Below, piece by piece: positions 13,450-24,780 of a stretch of 64,000 nt of DNA. The notes under the pieces were generated by a model. That model was not told the DNA's origin. It worked only from the letters and a program-made list of their open reading frames with translations, and did not search any database. The position numbers were made by a program, and so were the translations under genes. The number at the start of each line of letters is the position of its first letter. Position 1 is the first letter of the stretch. The DNA is from Varanus komodoensis (Eukaryota; Chordata; Lepidosauria; Squamata; Varanidae), in contig NW_025335587.1 of assembly GCF_004798865.1 (NCBI RefSeq), positions 1,820,542-1,884,541 on the forward strand, in the 5' to 3' direction.

Positions 13450-14895
13450 GATCACAGAATCATAGAATCACAGAATAATAGAGTTGGAAGGGGCCAGAGA
13501 GCCATTGGATCCAACCCCTTGCTGACTGCAAAACTCCAAGTTAACCATCCCTCTCAGATGGCTGTCCAGTTGCATCTTGAATGCCTCTAGTGTGGGAGAG
13601 CCCACAACCTCCCTAGGTAATTGGTTCCATTGTCATACCGATCAGTCAAGAAGTTCTTCCTGATGTTCAGCCCAGAGGAACCTGGCTTCCTATGACTTGC
13701 GTGCTTAACTCTGTGTCCTACAATCTGGGATCATCAAGAAGATGATCAAAAGGAAGATGTCCTTCCTTTTTGTGACAGTCTTTCAAGTACTTGTAGAGTG
13801 CTATCATATCTCTCCTCAGTCTTCTCTTTTCCAGGCTGAACATGCCCACTTCTTTCACTCTCTCCTTAGAGGGCTTTGCTGCCATTCCCTGGATCATCCT
13901 TGCTATCCTTCTCTGAACACTCTCCTGCTTGTATGCATCTTTATTAAACTGTGGTGCCCAGAACTGGGGACAGTGCTCCAGGTGAGGTTTAAGCAGTGCT
14001 GAGAAAAGGGGAACTTGTACCTCACATTGTTTGGCAGTGATACTTCTATTAAGAGAGCCAGTGTGGTGCAGTGGTTAAGAGCATGGGACTGGGACTCAGA
14101 CGACCTGGGTTCTAGTCCCCACTCAGCCATGGAGCCAACTGGGTGACTTTGGGCCAGTCACAGACTCTCAGCCCAACCCACCTCACAGGGTTGTTGTTGT
14201 GAGGATAAGATGGAGGAGTAGAATGATGTAAGCTGCCTTGAGCCCTTTGAGGAAAAAAGGCAGGATATAAATTGGAAAATAGATAGATAGATTAATGCAG
14301 CCTAAAATAGCAACTGTCTTTTTTGTATCCATATCACAGTGTTGGTTCATATTCAGCTTGCGATCCACAACAATCCCAAGATCATTCTCACTTGCAGTAT
14401 TGTTGAGCCAAGTATTCCTCATCTTGTAACTATGCATTTGGTTCCTTTTTCCTAGGTACAGAACGTGGCATTTGCCTCTATTAAATTTCATTCTGTTGTT
14501 TTCAGCCTAGCACTCCAATCAAGATCACCTTGAATGTTCTTTCTGTCTACTAGCTACTCCACACCATTTTGTATCATCTTTAGATCTGATCATCATTCCC
14601 TGTGCTTCCTCATCCAAATCATTAATACAGATGTAGAAGAGCACTGGGCACAGGACAGAACCCCGCTATACCCTACTTTTTCCCTCTCTACAGTTTGAGA
14701 AGATGGCATTGATAAGCACTCTTTGAGTCGAATTCCTTGGCCAAGTGTGGATCCACCCAACTGTTGTCCCACCTAGCCCACTTTTTGTTAGCTTGCTTAT
14801 CAGGATATCATGGGACACTTTGTCAAAAGCTGTGCTAAATTCAAGATAGATTATGTCTACAGCATTCTTAAAGTCCATCAGGGAGGTTACCCAAT
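13450..14895 (-). mobile_element. CR1 LINE, RT and 3' UTR, interrupted by a SINE
   Basis: Reverse orientation. The 3' end at 13450 has the diagnostic repeated 'atcatagaatcacagaat' motif, followed by a full CR1 3' UTR. Further 5', at about 14300-14491, the RT C-terminal part reads KFNRGKCHVLYLG, ENDLGIVVDRKLNM and AILGCIN. At about 14666-14890 lies the RT catalytic-side motif DIIYLEFSTAFDKVSHDILI. The 5' end is lost near 14895, where an LTR fossil begins. Several frame breaks make it non-functional. A tRNA-derived SINE sits inside it. Confidence 0.93.
14053..14293 (+). mobile_element. tRNA-derived SINE with LINE-type tail
   Basis: Pol III internal promoter is visible: A box in 'tggtgcagtggttaagagc' and B box 'ggttctagtcc', then a body with 'gtgactttgggccagtcac' and 'cctcacagggttgttgttgt'. 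The 3' part 'taagctgccttgagcc' resembles the 3' ends of CR1/L2-type LINEs, ending in ATAG units. Inserted in the CR1 on the opposite strand; a short ATTAA on both sides may be a worn target duplication. Confidence 0.93.
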
Positions 14896-14904
14896 CAAAA
14901 ACAA

Positions 14905-15260
14905 AAAAGACAACCTCCCCCCCCCAAAGGAGGGTCAGGGAGGATGGATGCAAATGCCTGGGAATCAAACTAGAAACAAACATGGAAGTAGGAACAGGCA
15001 GAAATCAGAAAGGCAGAGTAGGTAAGTAGGAACCAGGATTCAGGCAAATGATGTAGGAAGTCAGAGCACAAGGGAGTCATCAGGACAGCTCATGTTGCTG
15101 CAGCAAAGTGCAGCAGTGCAGTGCAATGCGGTCTTTTATGCTGGTCTCCAGGTCCTCCAGCTGTACTACATAATTACCACTCAGCTGTTTCTGGCAAGTG
15201 CCTGCAAAGGTTCCTGGTTCTGCAGGTATTTGCAGGGTTATTCAGGCTCTGATCCTAACA
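14905..15260 (-). mobile_element. Ty3/Gypsy-like LTR fossil
   Basis: On the minus strand the block starts at 15260 with TGTTAGGATCAG, includes a CATAAAAG TATA-like box, and shares several aligned stretches with the block near 39870-40330 (for example 'ctgcagaaccagg' and 'agtacagctgg.gg'). No internal coding region adjoins it, so it looks like a solo or fragmentary LTR. Its join with CR1 at about 14895 suggests insertion into or beside that element. Family by resemblance; old. Confidence 0.55.
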
Positions 15261-15299
15261 CAATGCCATGATTTAGTATAGGACAATAAATCAGCCAGA

Positions 15300-15880
15300 T
15301 TATGCAAAGCAAGATTGGAGAGGTCCAATGTACACTCTGATCAGAAGTTGCATTCTTTTCAAAGATATTCAGAGCAGTAGATTCAATATCTTATACCCTA
15401 ACAATATTTGGGGATTGGGTGGTATAGAAGATAGACAGAAAATAAATAAATTCATGGAAGAATGGAACCTCATAAAAATTTACAAAACTAAGTTAAAAGC
15501 TTTTGCAAATACTTCCCAATATAAATAGAGGAATTCCATGCAAAGTTGACCCAATATAGGATACAATATTCATCCTAAGTCTATTACCCCATAAACTTGA
15601 CCTTCGAGATGTCCATCTACTGAAATTACATACAATCTCATGAATAGATTTATTCAGAGTTAATTTAATAACTTCAGATATGTTTCTAGAGATAAAAGTC
15701 AGTTAGGTAATGCACTAGCAAATGCATCCCAGAAAGTTTCGGTTGTTGGGCTATGTAGAAATAGAACAACAGCAACAACATTTCCAATTAATGTCAGTTG
15801 AGTCACTTAATTTAGTAGCCAGGCAAGTAACCAAGGCCATTGATCATCTACTTCAAAGCTGGGGGAGGTAATTGATGCTG
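15300..15880. other. Unassigned sequence between repeats
   Basis: Possibly further LINE remnants, including an AACAACAGCAACAAC tail-like stretch near 15766-15780. Nothing firm. Confidence 0.35.
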
Positions 15881-15884
15881 TGTC

Positions 15885-15962
15885 TTATTTATCTATGTTA
15901 CTGCTGTCCTGAGACACTGTAAAGGGTGAGATATAATTTTTAAAAAATAAAGAAATAAATTG
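15885..15962 (+). mobile_element. LINE 3' tail remnant
   Basis: 'ctgctgtcctgagacactg' then 'gtgagatataattttt' and AAATAAA units resembles the worn 3' end of the L2/CR1-type LINEs in this window. Very diverged. Confidence 0.35.
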
Positions 15963-16029
15963 GAATTTTGAAAGAAATAATAATAATTCATCAGCACAGA
16001 GAATAAGGTAGAATTGTAAAGAACTGTGC

Positions 16030-16975
16030 ATATATCCACAAATGCTATCCTTCTGTCCAACAATGCATGCCAGAGGTTTCAGACATAGATCAAAGCTCTG
16101 TGAAGAAAGTAGGCAACCTAGTCTAACACACCTCTCAAGGAAAAAAGGGATAGGAAATAATTACTCACTATTTCATTACTCGATGTTTAATGTAGGATTT
16201 TCAAATATTGTGCAGAAAGACCTACATTTCCTAATGTGGCTAAAATGAATATATAGTGAATTTTATTGAAGGCCTTCTCAGCATCCAGAGAGACAACGGC
16301 AGCTGTAACTGCCCTGTCTATATTTAGTTCAATCAGATCAACAATGAGGACAAGATCCCAGTGCTCTGTCTACTTTTAATAAATACCACCTGGTCTGCTA
16401 GGACAAATGTTGTAATAAACCCCTGCAATCTGTTGGCCAGAATTGCAATTAATAATTTAATATCAACATTAATTAATGAAATAGGTCACTAATTAGCACA
16501 GTAATTGTGATCTTTATCAAGCTTATGAATCATGGTAACATTTGCATCATTTAGTGTTGACTGGAGAGCCTGTTTTAAAGATAGAATTATAGACACAATA
16601 AAGCTTTAGATGGAAAAAGATGGAAAATGTTTTATACCATTCAATTGGAAACCTCCCTCATTCAGGTATTTCCCAGTATTCACATTAATTATTGCTTTCA
16701 CAATTTCCTCACTTACTTTCTGAGTAATTGAAAGATGTACGTAAGTTTGACAAAAGAAAAAACATCCATATCCTGCTCCAATATTTCTTTTCCCTTACTC
16801 TACAAGCTCAATAGAATTTTAAAAATTGAGAATGTATATCTTCTGAAGAAGTATATATCTTATTTTTAAAAGGTGAAATAATATTTTAATATTTTCCTGT
16901 TTGAGCTGGTTAATCAAAATCTTGGTAAACTGTTTGCTATTTTCCCAATAGGATTGTGAACATAAAATAGGTTAA
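16030..16975 (-). mobile_element. L1-clade LINE reverse transcriptase fragment
   Basis: On the minus strand one frame gives PISLINVDIKLLIAILANRL, then LQGFITTFVLADQVVFIKSR. A second frame gives VTAAVVSLDAEKAFNKI. These are the L1 RT landmarks (RPISL.N.D.KIL..ILANR, DQ.GFI.GR, SIDAEKAFDKI). Both ends are lost and the frame is broken by stops and indels. It abuts the CR1/L3-like element at about 16976. Confidence 0.88.
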
Positions 16976-18394
16976 AGTGAATATAAGAAGGTATGCTGGA
17001 TCAGACCAATTGTTCACATGGTGGCACACAGGATTCCTCAAGCAGGATGGGTACATAAGTTCCATTTGCCCAAGTTCCTCAGCAATTGGTGTATGCAGAT
17101 ATGCCATCTCTGATAATAGAGGCAGATAAACAGCAAGGCTAGTATGAATTTCTCCAATCCCCTTTTAAAGCCATTCACACTGGTGGTCATCACTACTTCC
17201 TGAGGGAGTGAATTCCATAGTTTTAACAATGCATTATGTGAAGAAGTACTCCTTTTATCTGTCCTGAATCTCCCACCAATCTGCTTCATGGGATGATCCC
17301 AAGTTTTAATATTATGGAGGGGGAAGAAATATGCCTCCTTCTCCATTATCTCCACACCATGCAGAATTCTTTGTCATGTTTTCCCTTACTGGCCATTTTT
17401 CCTAAGCTAAAAATTCCTAGTTGTTGTTACCATTCCTTATACTGGAGTTGGTCTAACCCCTTCATTATTTTAGTTCCCCTTCTCTGCACTTTTTCCAATT
17501 CAACCATGTCTTTTTTCACGTGTGGAGACCAGAACTGTACACTATATGCCAAGTGTAAGCACACCAAGGATTTATATAAGGGGAATATAAGTTTGGCAGT
17601 TCTGTTTTCAGTTCCGTTCCTAATTATGCCTAGCATGGAGTTTTTCTGTTTTATAACAGCTGCACACTGGGACAACGTTTTCATCAAGTTGCCCAACATA
17701 ACTCCAAGTTCTGGTTTTTGATCAGATACTACTAGCTTAGATTCCATCAATGTATACTTAGAGTTGGGAATTCTTTTTGACAAAGTAAGCACTACTGTAT
17801 ACTTTCTTACTTCGAACTGTATTTGCTAGTTGGATGCCCATTCTCCCAGTTTAGAGAGATCCTTTTGGAGATCCTCACAATCCCTTCTACCCCAAATAGT
17901 TTGGCTTCATCAGCAAACCTGGCCAATTCACAACTCACTCCTAATTCCAGATCATTTATGAATAGGTTGAAACGCATTGGTCCTAATACAGAATCCTGTG
18001 GATCCCCACCAGTTACATCCCTCCATTGAGAGAAATTAGCATTTATTCCCACTCTCTGCTTGCTTTTTAACAAGTTAATGATCCAGAAGAGGACTCCTGA
18101 TCTTACTCCATGACTGCGAGGTTTGTTCAGGAGTCTTTAATAAGAGACCCTGTCAAAAGCCTTTTGAAATCCAAGTAAACACTGTTTCCCAGATCACCCC
18201 TAACCATGTGCTTCCTGACACTGTCAAAGAACTCTAATATGTTAGTGAGAGAAGACTTTGCAAAAGCCATGTTCTCTGTTTTTTAGTGGCACTTGCTCTC
18301 CCATGTGTTTTCTAATTTTAACTTTATGTATTGCTTTGAAGCAGAATAGATACTAAACTAACCAGTCTGTGATTTCCCACTATCACTAAACTTT

Positions 18395-18475
18395 GATAAC
18401 AAGTGGAGGCCACAAAATATCATCCCACAGGCTGCAGTTGGCCCACGGGCCACGAGTTTGAGACCCCTGGCCTAC
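18395..18475 (-). mobile_element. Possible hAT-type DNA transposon end
   Basis: 'ggcccacgggccacgagttt' followed by 'gagacccctgg' resembles the common hAT terminus ('...cgggcc..agtttgagacccctg'). It lies within the CR1/L3-like element between its endonuclease and RT parts. Only one terminus is seen. Confidence 0.4.
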
Positions 18476-19037
18476 ACCCTTATGAACCTGCCTATAGATT
18501 AAGGGGTCCAACTTGCATGGCCACCATTAAGATTGAAAGGGCCCTAAGAAACTTCTGTCCTTCCTATTACCTTTCCTCACCTGTGCTATGCATACTATCT
18601 GTGCCTCCATTATTGTGATATTGAATAATGGCCAAGCATATGGAAGAGATTTAACCCTCTTCACTCTCCACCTGCTTTTTTACCAGTTTCTTCATTTTAG
18701 AGAAGTTTTCTCTCTTTATTTATTTGATCTATAAAACCTCATCCAGTGGTCCCAACCAGGAATCTCTGGACAGTGTACATCCTCTTTTGAATGCAACTTT
18801 GCTGGACTTCTTTGGCAATCTTTCAACTAACTGTATATGAAATCCAGTGATACTGTAGGAACGGTTTCCAGTTGGTTCAACAACATTTACAACCTGTACT
18901 ATGTCCTGGAAAAGCTCATGTAGGATGTTTGGATAGTTAAAGTCACCCATTATGAGAGCACTGCATTTTTGGAGACCTCCCTGATGTCATTCTCCATCTC
19001 AAGATCACTCTGATCACTCTGGTCTAAAAAATGATAG

Positions 19038-19250
19038 CATACTGGAGAAGACCCTAATGCTGGGAACAATAGATGGCAAAAGAAGAAGGGGACGGTAGAG
19101 AATGAACTGGCTAGATGGGGTCACTGAAGCAGTCGGCGTGAGCTTAAGTGGACTCCGGGGGATGGTGGAGGACAGGAAGGCCTGGAGGAATGTTGTCCGT
19201 GGGGTCACGATGGGTCAGACACGACTTCCCGACTAACAACAACAACACTG
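19038..19250 (+). mobile_element. RTE-BovB 3' end inserted in CR1
   Basis: Near-identical to the last 215 bp of the copy at 9512-9912: LEKTLMLGTI..GKRRRG at the start, the 'ctgaagcagtcgg' block, 'actccgggggatggtggagg' and an AACAACAAC tail. It interrupts the minus-strand CR1 endonuclease region, so it is younger than that element. Confidence 0.93.
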
Positions 19251-19479
19251 TCATCCAACATCCTTCTGTTATGGAGTCTACACACTTTACATTCTCAACT
19301 CTGTTGGACTCTATAGTATAGAGAACAACACTTCCTCCAGTACACCCTTCCCCTTCTTTCCTATGGGGAGTATATGCAAGGATGACTGTATGCCATTGCT
19401 TTCCCCCATTTGACCAGATTTCCATAATGCTTACTATATGTAACTCATCATTTAAAATCAGCCAATCTAGCTCACCCTA

Positions 19480-19870
19480 TTTGGCTCTGGTGCTTCTAGC
19501 ATTTGCACAAAAACACAGCATCCTTTTCAACATGCATGCAACTTACTTTTTGGTACTTAGTCCTCTCCAATTGGTTACCATGTCTCACCATAAGTTCATG
19601 GCTTATTTCCTCCCCTGCTACACTTGGGCGATCAGAAACTTTCCCCCCTTCATCCCGCTTTTGTTATATGTGACCTATGGTCACCTAGCAATGAATTCCC
19701 TCCAAAATGTCCTGTCCTTCACAGCTCTATTTAACTCCTGTAAACTTAAAGCTATGGCTTCCCTTATGGAACTGATCCATCTCACAGTTCTTCATATTAT
19801 CATTATTTCCATACCATTATTGTCTTCCCCACATCTCATGTTTGCCTGCTCATAATGTGCCCAAAGTATG
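19480..19870. other. Unassigned sequence
   Basis: Plus-strand open frame 19382-19855 is mostly the antisense of LINE sequence and its continuation. No protein family recognised. It may include more 5' LINE sequence on the minus strand. Confidence 0.3.
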
Positions 19871-19879
19871 ACAGTTTTG

Positions 19880-21095
19880 TCATTTTTGCATCCAGAGGAA
19901 GTTCTGAGTTTATTTGATCCAGGACCCACTTCTTTGTCTTTCTGTCAGATATTCACATAGCTCTGCTCCAGCACCATGTTTTGAATCCCTCAATTTTCTC
20001 CCTGTCAGATTCCTTCACCGTCCAGCTTTTACACCAAGACATAGCGACTTGAAAATACAATAGTGTGGATGATCTTGGCCATGGTCTTCAGTGAAATGTT
20101 CTTACACTTGATGATCTTTTGATTTAACCCAAGCCAGATGTTTCCCAGCTCTGGTTGGCATTCTCTCAGGATTCAACTTAAAAACTGTTCTGCCACCTTT
20201 TGATGTTATGCTCCAGTTAATTTTGCCTGCTGTGAAAATATATTGCTCATTTCCTCATGCCAGGACACAATTTGTTTCTTTTGTTTTTTAGCCACAGTGG
20301 CAGAAACAGTTCAAAGCTAATAAGCATAACAGTGTCAGTCCAACAATAGTTTCAAAGTCAGAATCTCTACAGTTCAGAATGTAAGGCAAAGTCAAGTGTC
20401 ACAATTAATCCAGGCGAGAAAACTGTTCAGGGAACTCAAGGGCAAATTACAAAGCTAGACTTTGCACAGGAAGGCACAGATCACTCCAACAACATTTGCA
20501 CTCTCTGTGGTATGTGTGTCAAACCAGAACAATGGAAGTATTTTCTAAAGTTTACCTAAGAACAAAACATTTGAAGTCTTAGCCTTCTTTGAATTTCTTG
20601 GCTGTACTTGTGATTTTCTTTCCTGCTTTTGCACTTTCTTCTTTCACTTTCATCCAGAGTCTTTTGAGTTCATTGCAGCTTTAGGAAAGTTGAATGGAAT
20701 AATCTGCTTATCTTAAATTATTCATGCGTCTTCTGCCAATTTTTACTCCTTCCTATGATTCTAATCCAAGTTTCCTTATGACATGTTCTGTATACAATTG
20801 AACAGGCGGGGAAATAAAATATACCCTTGTCTGATACCTTTGCCTATGGAAAACCATTCTGATTCTCCATCAGGACAATCAAGTGCTGAGGCACACGCAT
20901 TTCTTTTTGAACCATCCATAGCATCTCATGATCCACACTGTCAAAGGCTTTACTGTAGCCTATACATCATAGATTGATCTTCTGGGTGTTTTGTATTGTT
21001 TTGTTTTTTGGTGCACTGCAATAGCCAATGTATATTTTGTAATAAGATTTCAAGTGCCTCTCCATTTCCAGAATCCAATCTTAGCTGCAGTGGGA
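19880..21095 (-). mobile_element. Old RTE-BovB ORF2 fragment
   Basis: At DNA level it follows BovB ORF2 in reverse: 'caccgtccagcttttacacc' near 20018 (the SWTVK region), 'gtgtggatgatcttggcc' near 20064, then after an unclear stretch 'ctgtatacaattgaacaggc' near 20789, 'tacccttgtctgatacctt' near 20821, and 'gatccacactgtcaaagg' near 20931 (the CDHDKLW/KAFD-type RT region). About 1.2 kb, highly diverged, with no long ORF, so it is much older than the 9.5-kb and 19-kb BovB tails. Confidence 0.7.
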
Positions 21096-21099
21096 AACT

Positions 21100-22130
21100 C
21101 ACCGTGTAATGCATTTATTTTAACAATTAACTTCTAAAAATGCTACAATGAGTGGAAGTATCCATTCAAATTATTTCTTACAATGAACCAAACTGAAATA
21201 GATCTGCTCTGAATTGATATGAAAAACATTTCCCCTTCCCACCCCAAATATTGAGTAGCCAGAATTTTGCCACAAGAATTATACAGCAGAAGTCTGCCCT
21301 CTTTTCCAGCAAAGATATCTGGTATACATAAGACAAGATGCACAGGATATAAAGGATAATTTCTTCCTTACGCTGTTGACCAACTGAGATGAAACACCAA
21401 GAGATTAACATTAGGTGGCACTCTGGTCAAAAGGCTGTAGGTTATTAATCATAGATCCCTGCTTTCCGACAGGAAGTTTTAAGTGGCTGTAATGAAATAC
21501 TAACTATTTTCTGAAGTGCTTTTAAGATGTTTTTAAGAAGTTTTAGATCAAAGACTCAGTTAATGCAACTCCATGCATTAAATATTTAGTACTTATTCAG
21601 TCACTTGAGCATTCAGGCATCTTAACATTGGAAAAGGGCAAAAAAGGAAATTGAAGGTTCTTCACTGTGGGATATTATTTAGACTGAAGAACCACATGTG
21701 CTTGTTGGTAACTAATCAACATATTCTAACTGCAGTATTTGTGCTATGAATTCCTATGAAATGAATTCTTTCTGCATTTACATAAGTGTAAGAATAAATT
21801 CCTTTGAGTGTTGCTTTGATAGATATAAATTAGTATGGTGAAAATGCATGGGAGTTAGGCCAATCAGCCATGCTCCCCAGGTATGCTGGGCAAGTTACCT
21901 ACTTGCAACCTAACACCATTGTGCTATAGTTATTATGTGATAACAAATGATGACTGCAAACTTAAAGCTGAAAGGGCTAAAATGTCTCAGCCCACAAGTG
22001 CGTTGAGCAACAGGGAGAGGAGAAGGTTACTGAAATTAACTGATCCTTTCGTTTTAATTTTGTCTCTGCATAATTTTATATCTCTATTAATTGTTCTAGA
22101 TAGTCATTCCAAATGGATATATAATTAAGA
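21100..22130. other. Intronic sequence with no recognised feature
   Basis: AT-rich, no repeat family recognised. Confidence 0.45.
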
Positions 22131-23431
22131 GAAGCCAGGACAAGGGCACAGCAATAGGACAAAATCCCAGAGGAGTAACCCTGTGCAGTCTTTTAACTGG
22201 AAACTAAATTTTGGAAGTAAAAGCCAGCAGATTAAATTCATCCCTTAGAAAGGGGGAGCAAAGCAACACCCACTTACAGCTTCAAGCTAAATTTCAGAGG
22301 GAAAAGCCAGCAGGAACCTCCAACTCGTGCAGCTCGCATTTAAACTAAATCCCTAGAAGACTAAACTCAGCCTTAGAAAGAGAGAGGAAAGCAGTACATT
22401 TCTCTGTACTCTCTACAGACACTGTACAGCCTTAGCTAGTGGGGGAGAAGGCTCTGAAATTTCAGGGAAGAGTAGCTTCAGTTTGGGCCCTATGTAGGCT
22501 CAGGTTTTTAGGGCTTTGGGTAGGCTTACAAAACAAAGCTCAGAAATAGCGGAACCCCAGGTTTGAGGGGTCAGCTAGCACACACAAGCAAGTCAGTCTT
22601 CCACCAGTAGCCCTTCACTAAACCTTTTTCTGTTGATTGTAGCCCAGTCTCTGTTGGGATCTCCAGGGAACAGGACATTCCCATTCTCACAGGAAACAGC
22701 ATTGGCTAGCTCTCATGCATGCCTATTCACAGCAAACTAGGTCAGGCCAGGAGTTCAGCCACACCCTTCCTTGATTTTCAGTCAAGGCCCTCCAGTCAGA
22801 CTGGCTGCAGCAGTTGTGCCAACCCCGCTAGGGCTCTGTAAGAAGGCAGGCTTGCAAGCAACCCCAGCAAGCTGAGCAACAGGGCAAAAAGGCTAGGACA
22901 AAGGAGTTAACTCCCTTTGCTAGTCAGGAAGGTGGGGTGCAAAGAACCACAGAAAATAAATCCACTGCCTACTCCAGCAGGATGAACAAAGGAAATTGAT
23001 AAGATCCAAAATCCCCTAGATCTTTCAGGTGAATAAACTGCTTACACAAATTAAACCAATCATAGGTATACGCTTGGTATAATGAGCCCTGGCTCTCAGG
23101 GAACATGTTCTCTTGAAGCCAAGGCTGCTGACTTGGAGAAGCATAGAGAGATAGACAGGCAGGAGGATGGGACTGCCAGGGATTAACTAGCAGGATCCCA
23201 ACTCCTGTATGATAGCTCCTTTGCAATCACAGAGAAGAGATTTTGGGGAAGGATGGTGTCATTCTGCAGAAGAAGGAAATGGTCCCTTAGAAGGGACCCA
23301 TTCCTTGGAAGGCAGGCATGTATCCTCTCGCACTATAGATACCTCTCCAGGAGGTGTGGGGCTTCTGATAGTGGGAGATTTGATCATTAGGAACATAGAA
23401 AGCTGGGTTTGTGATGCACAGTTTAAAGAAT
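22130..23431 (+). mobile_element. Probable CR1 5' region with ORF1 start
   Basis: A block distinctly richer in G+C than its surroundings ends with an ORF (about 23209-23433) encoding TSPGGVGLLIVGDLIIRNIE and SWVCDAQFKE. The GLLIVGDxIIR stretch resembles the esterase-like (SGNH) domain of CR1 ORF1, and the upstream 1 kb would be its 5' UTR. The similarity stops sharply at 23431, where the first copy of a 530-bp duplication begins. An unrelated unique block or an LTR-type fossil cannot be excluded. Confidence 0.45.
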
Positions 23432-23949
23432 AAACTCACTCTTAGGAATTTCTTGCATTGCTTCTGTGTTGCTGTATAGCAAATACTCCCCAATGAAATA
23501 CATTCAAATGCACTTTCTACTAGTGATATCAGCAAACTTCATAATTCCCTGATTCATAATATGAATAAACTGAGCTCTTCCTCCTTTGTGGGATTACAAA
23601 GTAGGTGGTATTGCCCCCAAAAGATCTTCTACAGATTGGAATGTAAAATGTAAAAAGCATTCAACAACCAGGTACACCAAGCTAGCTAAATATACATTTT
23701 GTTTCCTCTCAGGGAAATGTTTGTTGTCCAGATGATTTGACCAAGCAATATTTTGTTTGTTGAGCATATTCTCCATTTGTGCCGATTCTTATAATAGTTT
23801 CTTGTAAATGTTTTATGTGTCTGTTCTCTAGCATTTAGTTGGGCATGAATGTTAAGGAAAGAGGTGCTGCACATACAATTTAGAAGATGTAGAACCAACC
23901 TCAAGGTCATGTCATAAATCATGGGAATACATTAATGGACACTTTTTAT
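23420..23949. repeat. 530-bp direct duplication, copy 1
   Basis: Matches 24781-25306 along its full length with about a dozen substitutions and one 4-bp indel (roughly 97-98% identity by eye). Begins AGTTTAAAGAATAAACTC and ends near GGACACTTTTTA. It encodes no recognisable protein. Confidence 0.97.
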
Positions 23950-24780
23950 TATGCTACAATACATTTATATACTTAGCCAGAACCAATTATGAATAGGCCA
24001 AGATTAATGAAGAAAGCATATGGAATAGATTCAAAGATCCCAAGGAAGAGAGTATTCCCCCACCCGTGGGCAGAATGGGATACTTGTTATTACGCCCCCT
24101 CACCCTCAAACACATTGTGTTTCCAGAAAAATCTGTTTCTGGAGTGTTTGGGGAGCTCTGTATGACAGATCAGAGAAGAACCTGAAGGGGAGAAGAATTA
24201 GGAAAAAGCTGTATGCCTTTTTATATTGCTGAGAGCCATTACTAGACTGAGGGCCCTCCTGTGAAGGCACCTTTGCATTCATCCTAAAAATACTAGGGGT
24301 TAACTTAAGTCCAATTGGGCTTAGCAACACTTACTTCCAACGAAGTTTGCGGAGAAATGCTGTAAGTCATGGCCTGACACATGCTGAAGCACTCACCAGG
24401 CATGCCAAAACTCAAAGATCAAGTAAATTATTCAGAGAATCGGCCCTAAAGGTTTGTGTCACTCAGCAGCAGCAACCTTTGAAAAATGGTCTGTGTGTGT
24501 GTGACCCCATTACATCACTTTTGGCCTCATGCTCACTGCCACGATGCAGACTTAAAGTGACATTTCACCAAAAGTGGACTTTGGCCTACATATCATTACT
24601 TACAGATGCAAATATATGAAACAAGTGCATTTCACTTCTAAAATAACCTTACCACAGCCATGTACCTTCTTGACATTTTTATTTTTAGATTTTAAAATTA
24701 TAAATTCACCATCAGCAAACTAAATGTTCTGTGTAAGCCCTTTTATTTCTGAAAAGCTCTCTAAACTCAGTCTTTAACAT
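23950..24780. other. Spacer between the two duplicated blocks
   Basis: About 830 bp unique to this interval. Contains a weak foldback-like stretch near 24296-24345 ('ggggttaacttaagtcc...gggctta'). No gene seen. Confidence 0.5.

Larger units (their letters stand above)
16976..19480 (-). mobile_element. Long CR1/L3-like LINE, interrupted by BovB
   Basis: From its 5' side on the minus strand: an endonuclease portion at about 19260-19480 (RKEGEGCTGGSVVLYT); BovB inserted at 19038-19250; a second endonuclease part at about 18780-18960 (MGDFNYPNI); RT at about 17810-18070 (DPQDSVLGPMRFNLFINDLE, ARFADEAKLF); a downstream domain at about 17427-17792 (ELGVMLGNLMKTLSQCAAVI, PLYKSLVCLHLAYSVQFWSP, KVQRRGTKIMKGL); and the tail at 16976-17380 (IGGRFRTDKRSTSSH, LWNSLPQEVV). 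At about 2.3 kb excluding the insert it is the longest LINE copy here. It is old, with many frame breaks. Confidence 0.92.

Noticed and set aside
14053-14130. SINE head as a functional tRNA gene
   Set aside because: It has A and B boxes but runs on into a SINE body and LINE-like tail, and the tRNA fold is not preserved.
17293-17721. 142-codon plus-strand ORF
   Set aside because: It is the antisense of the CR1/L3-like reverse transcriptase region, which reads sensibly on the minus strand.
19382-19855. 157-codon plus-strand ORF, the longest in the window
   Set aside because: Its first part is antisense to LINE endonuclease sequence and the rest has no recognisable domain.
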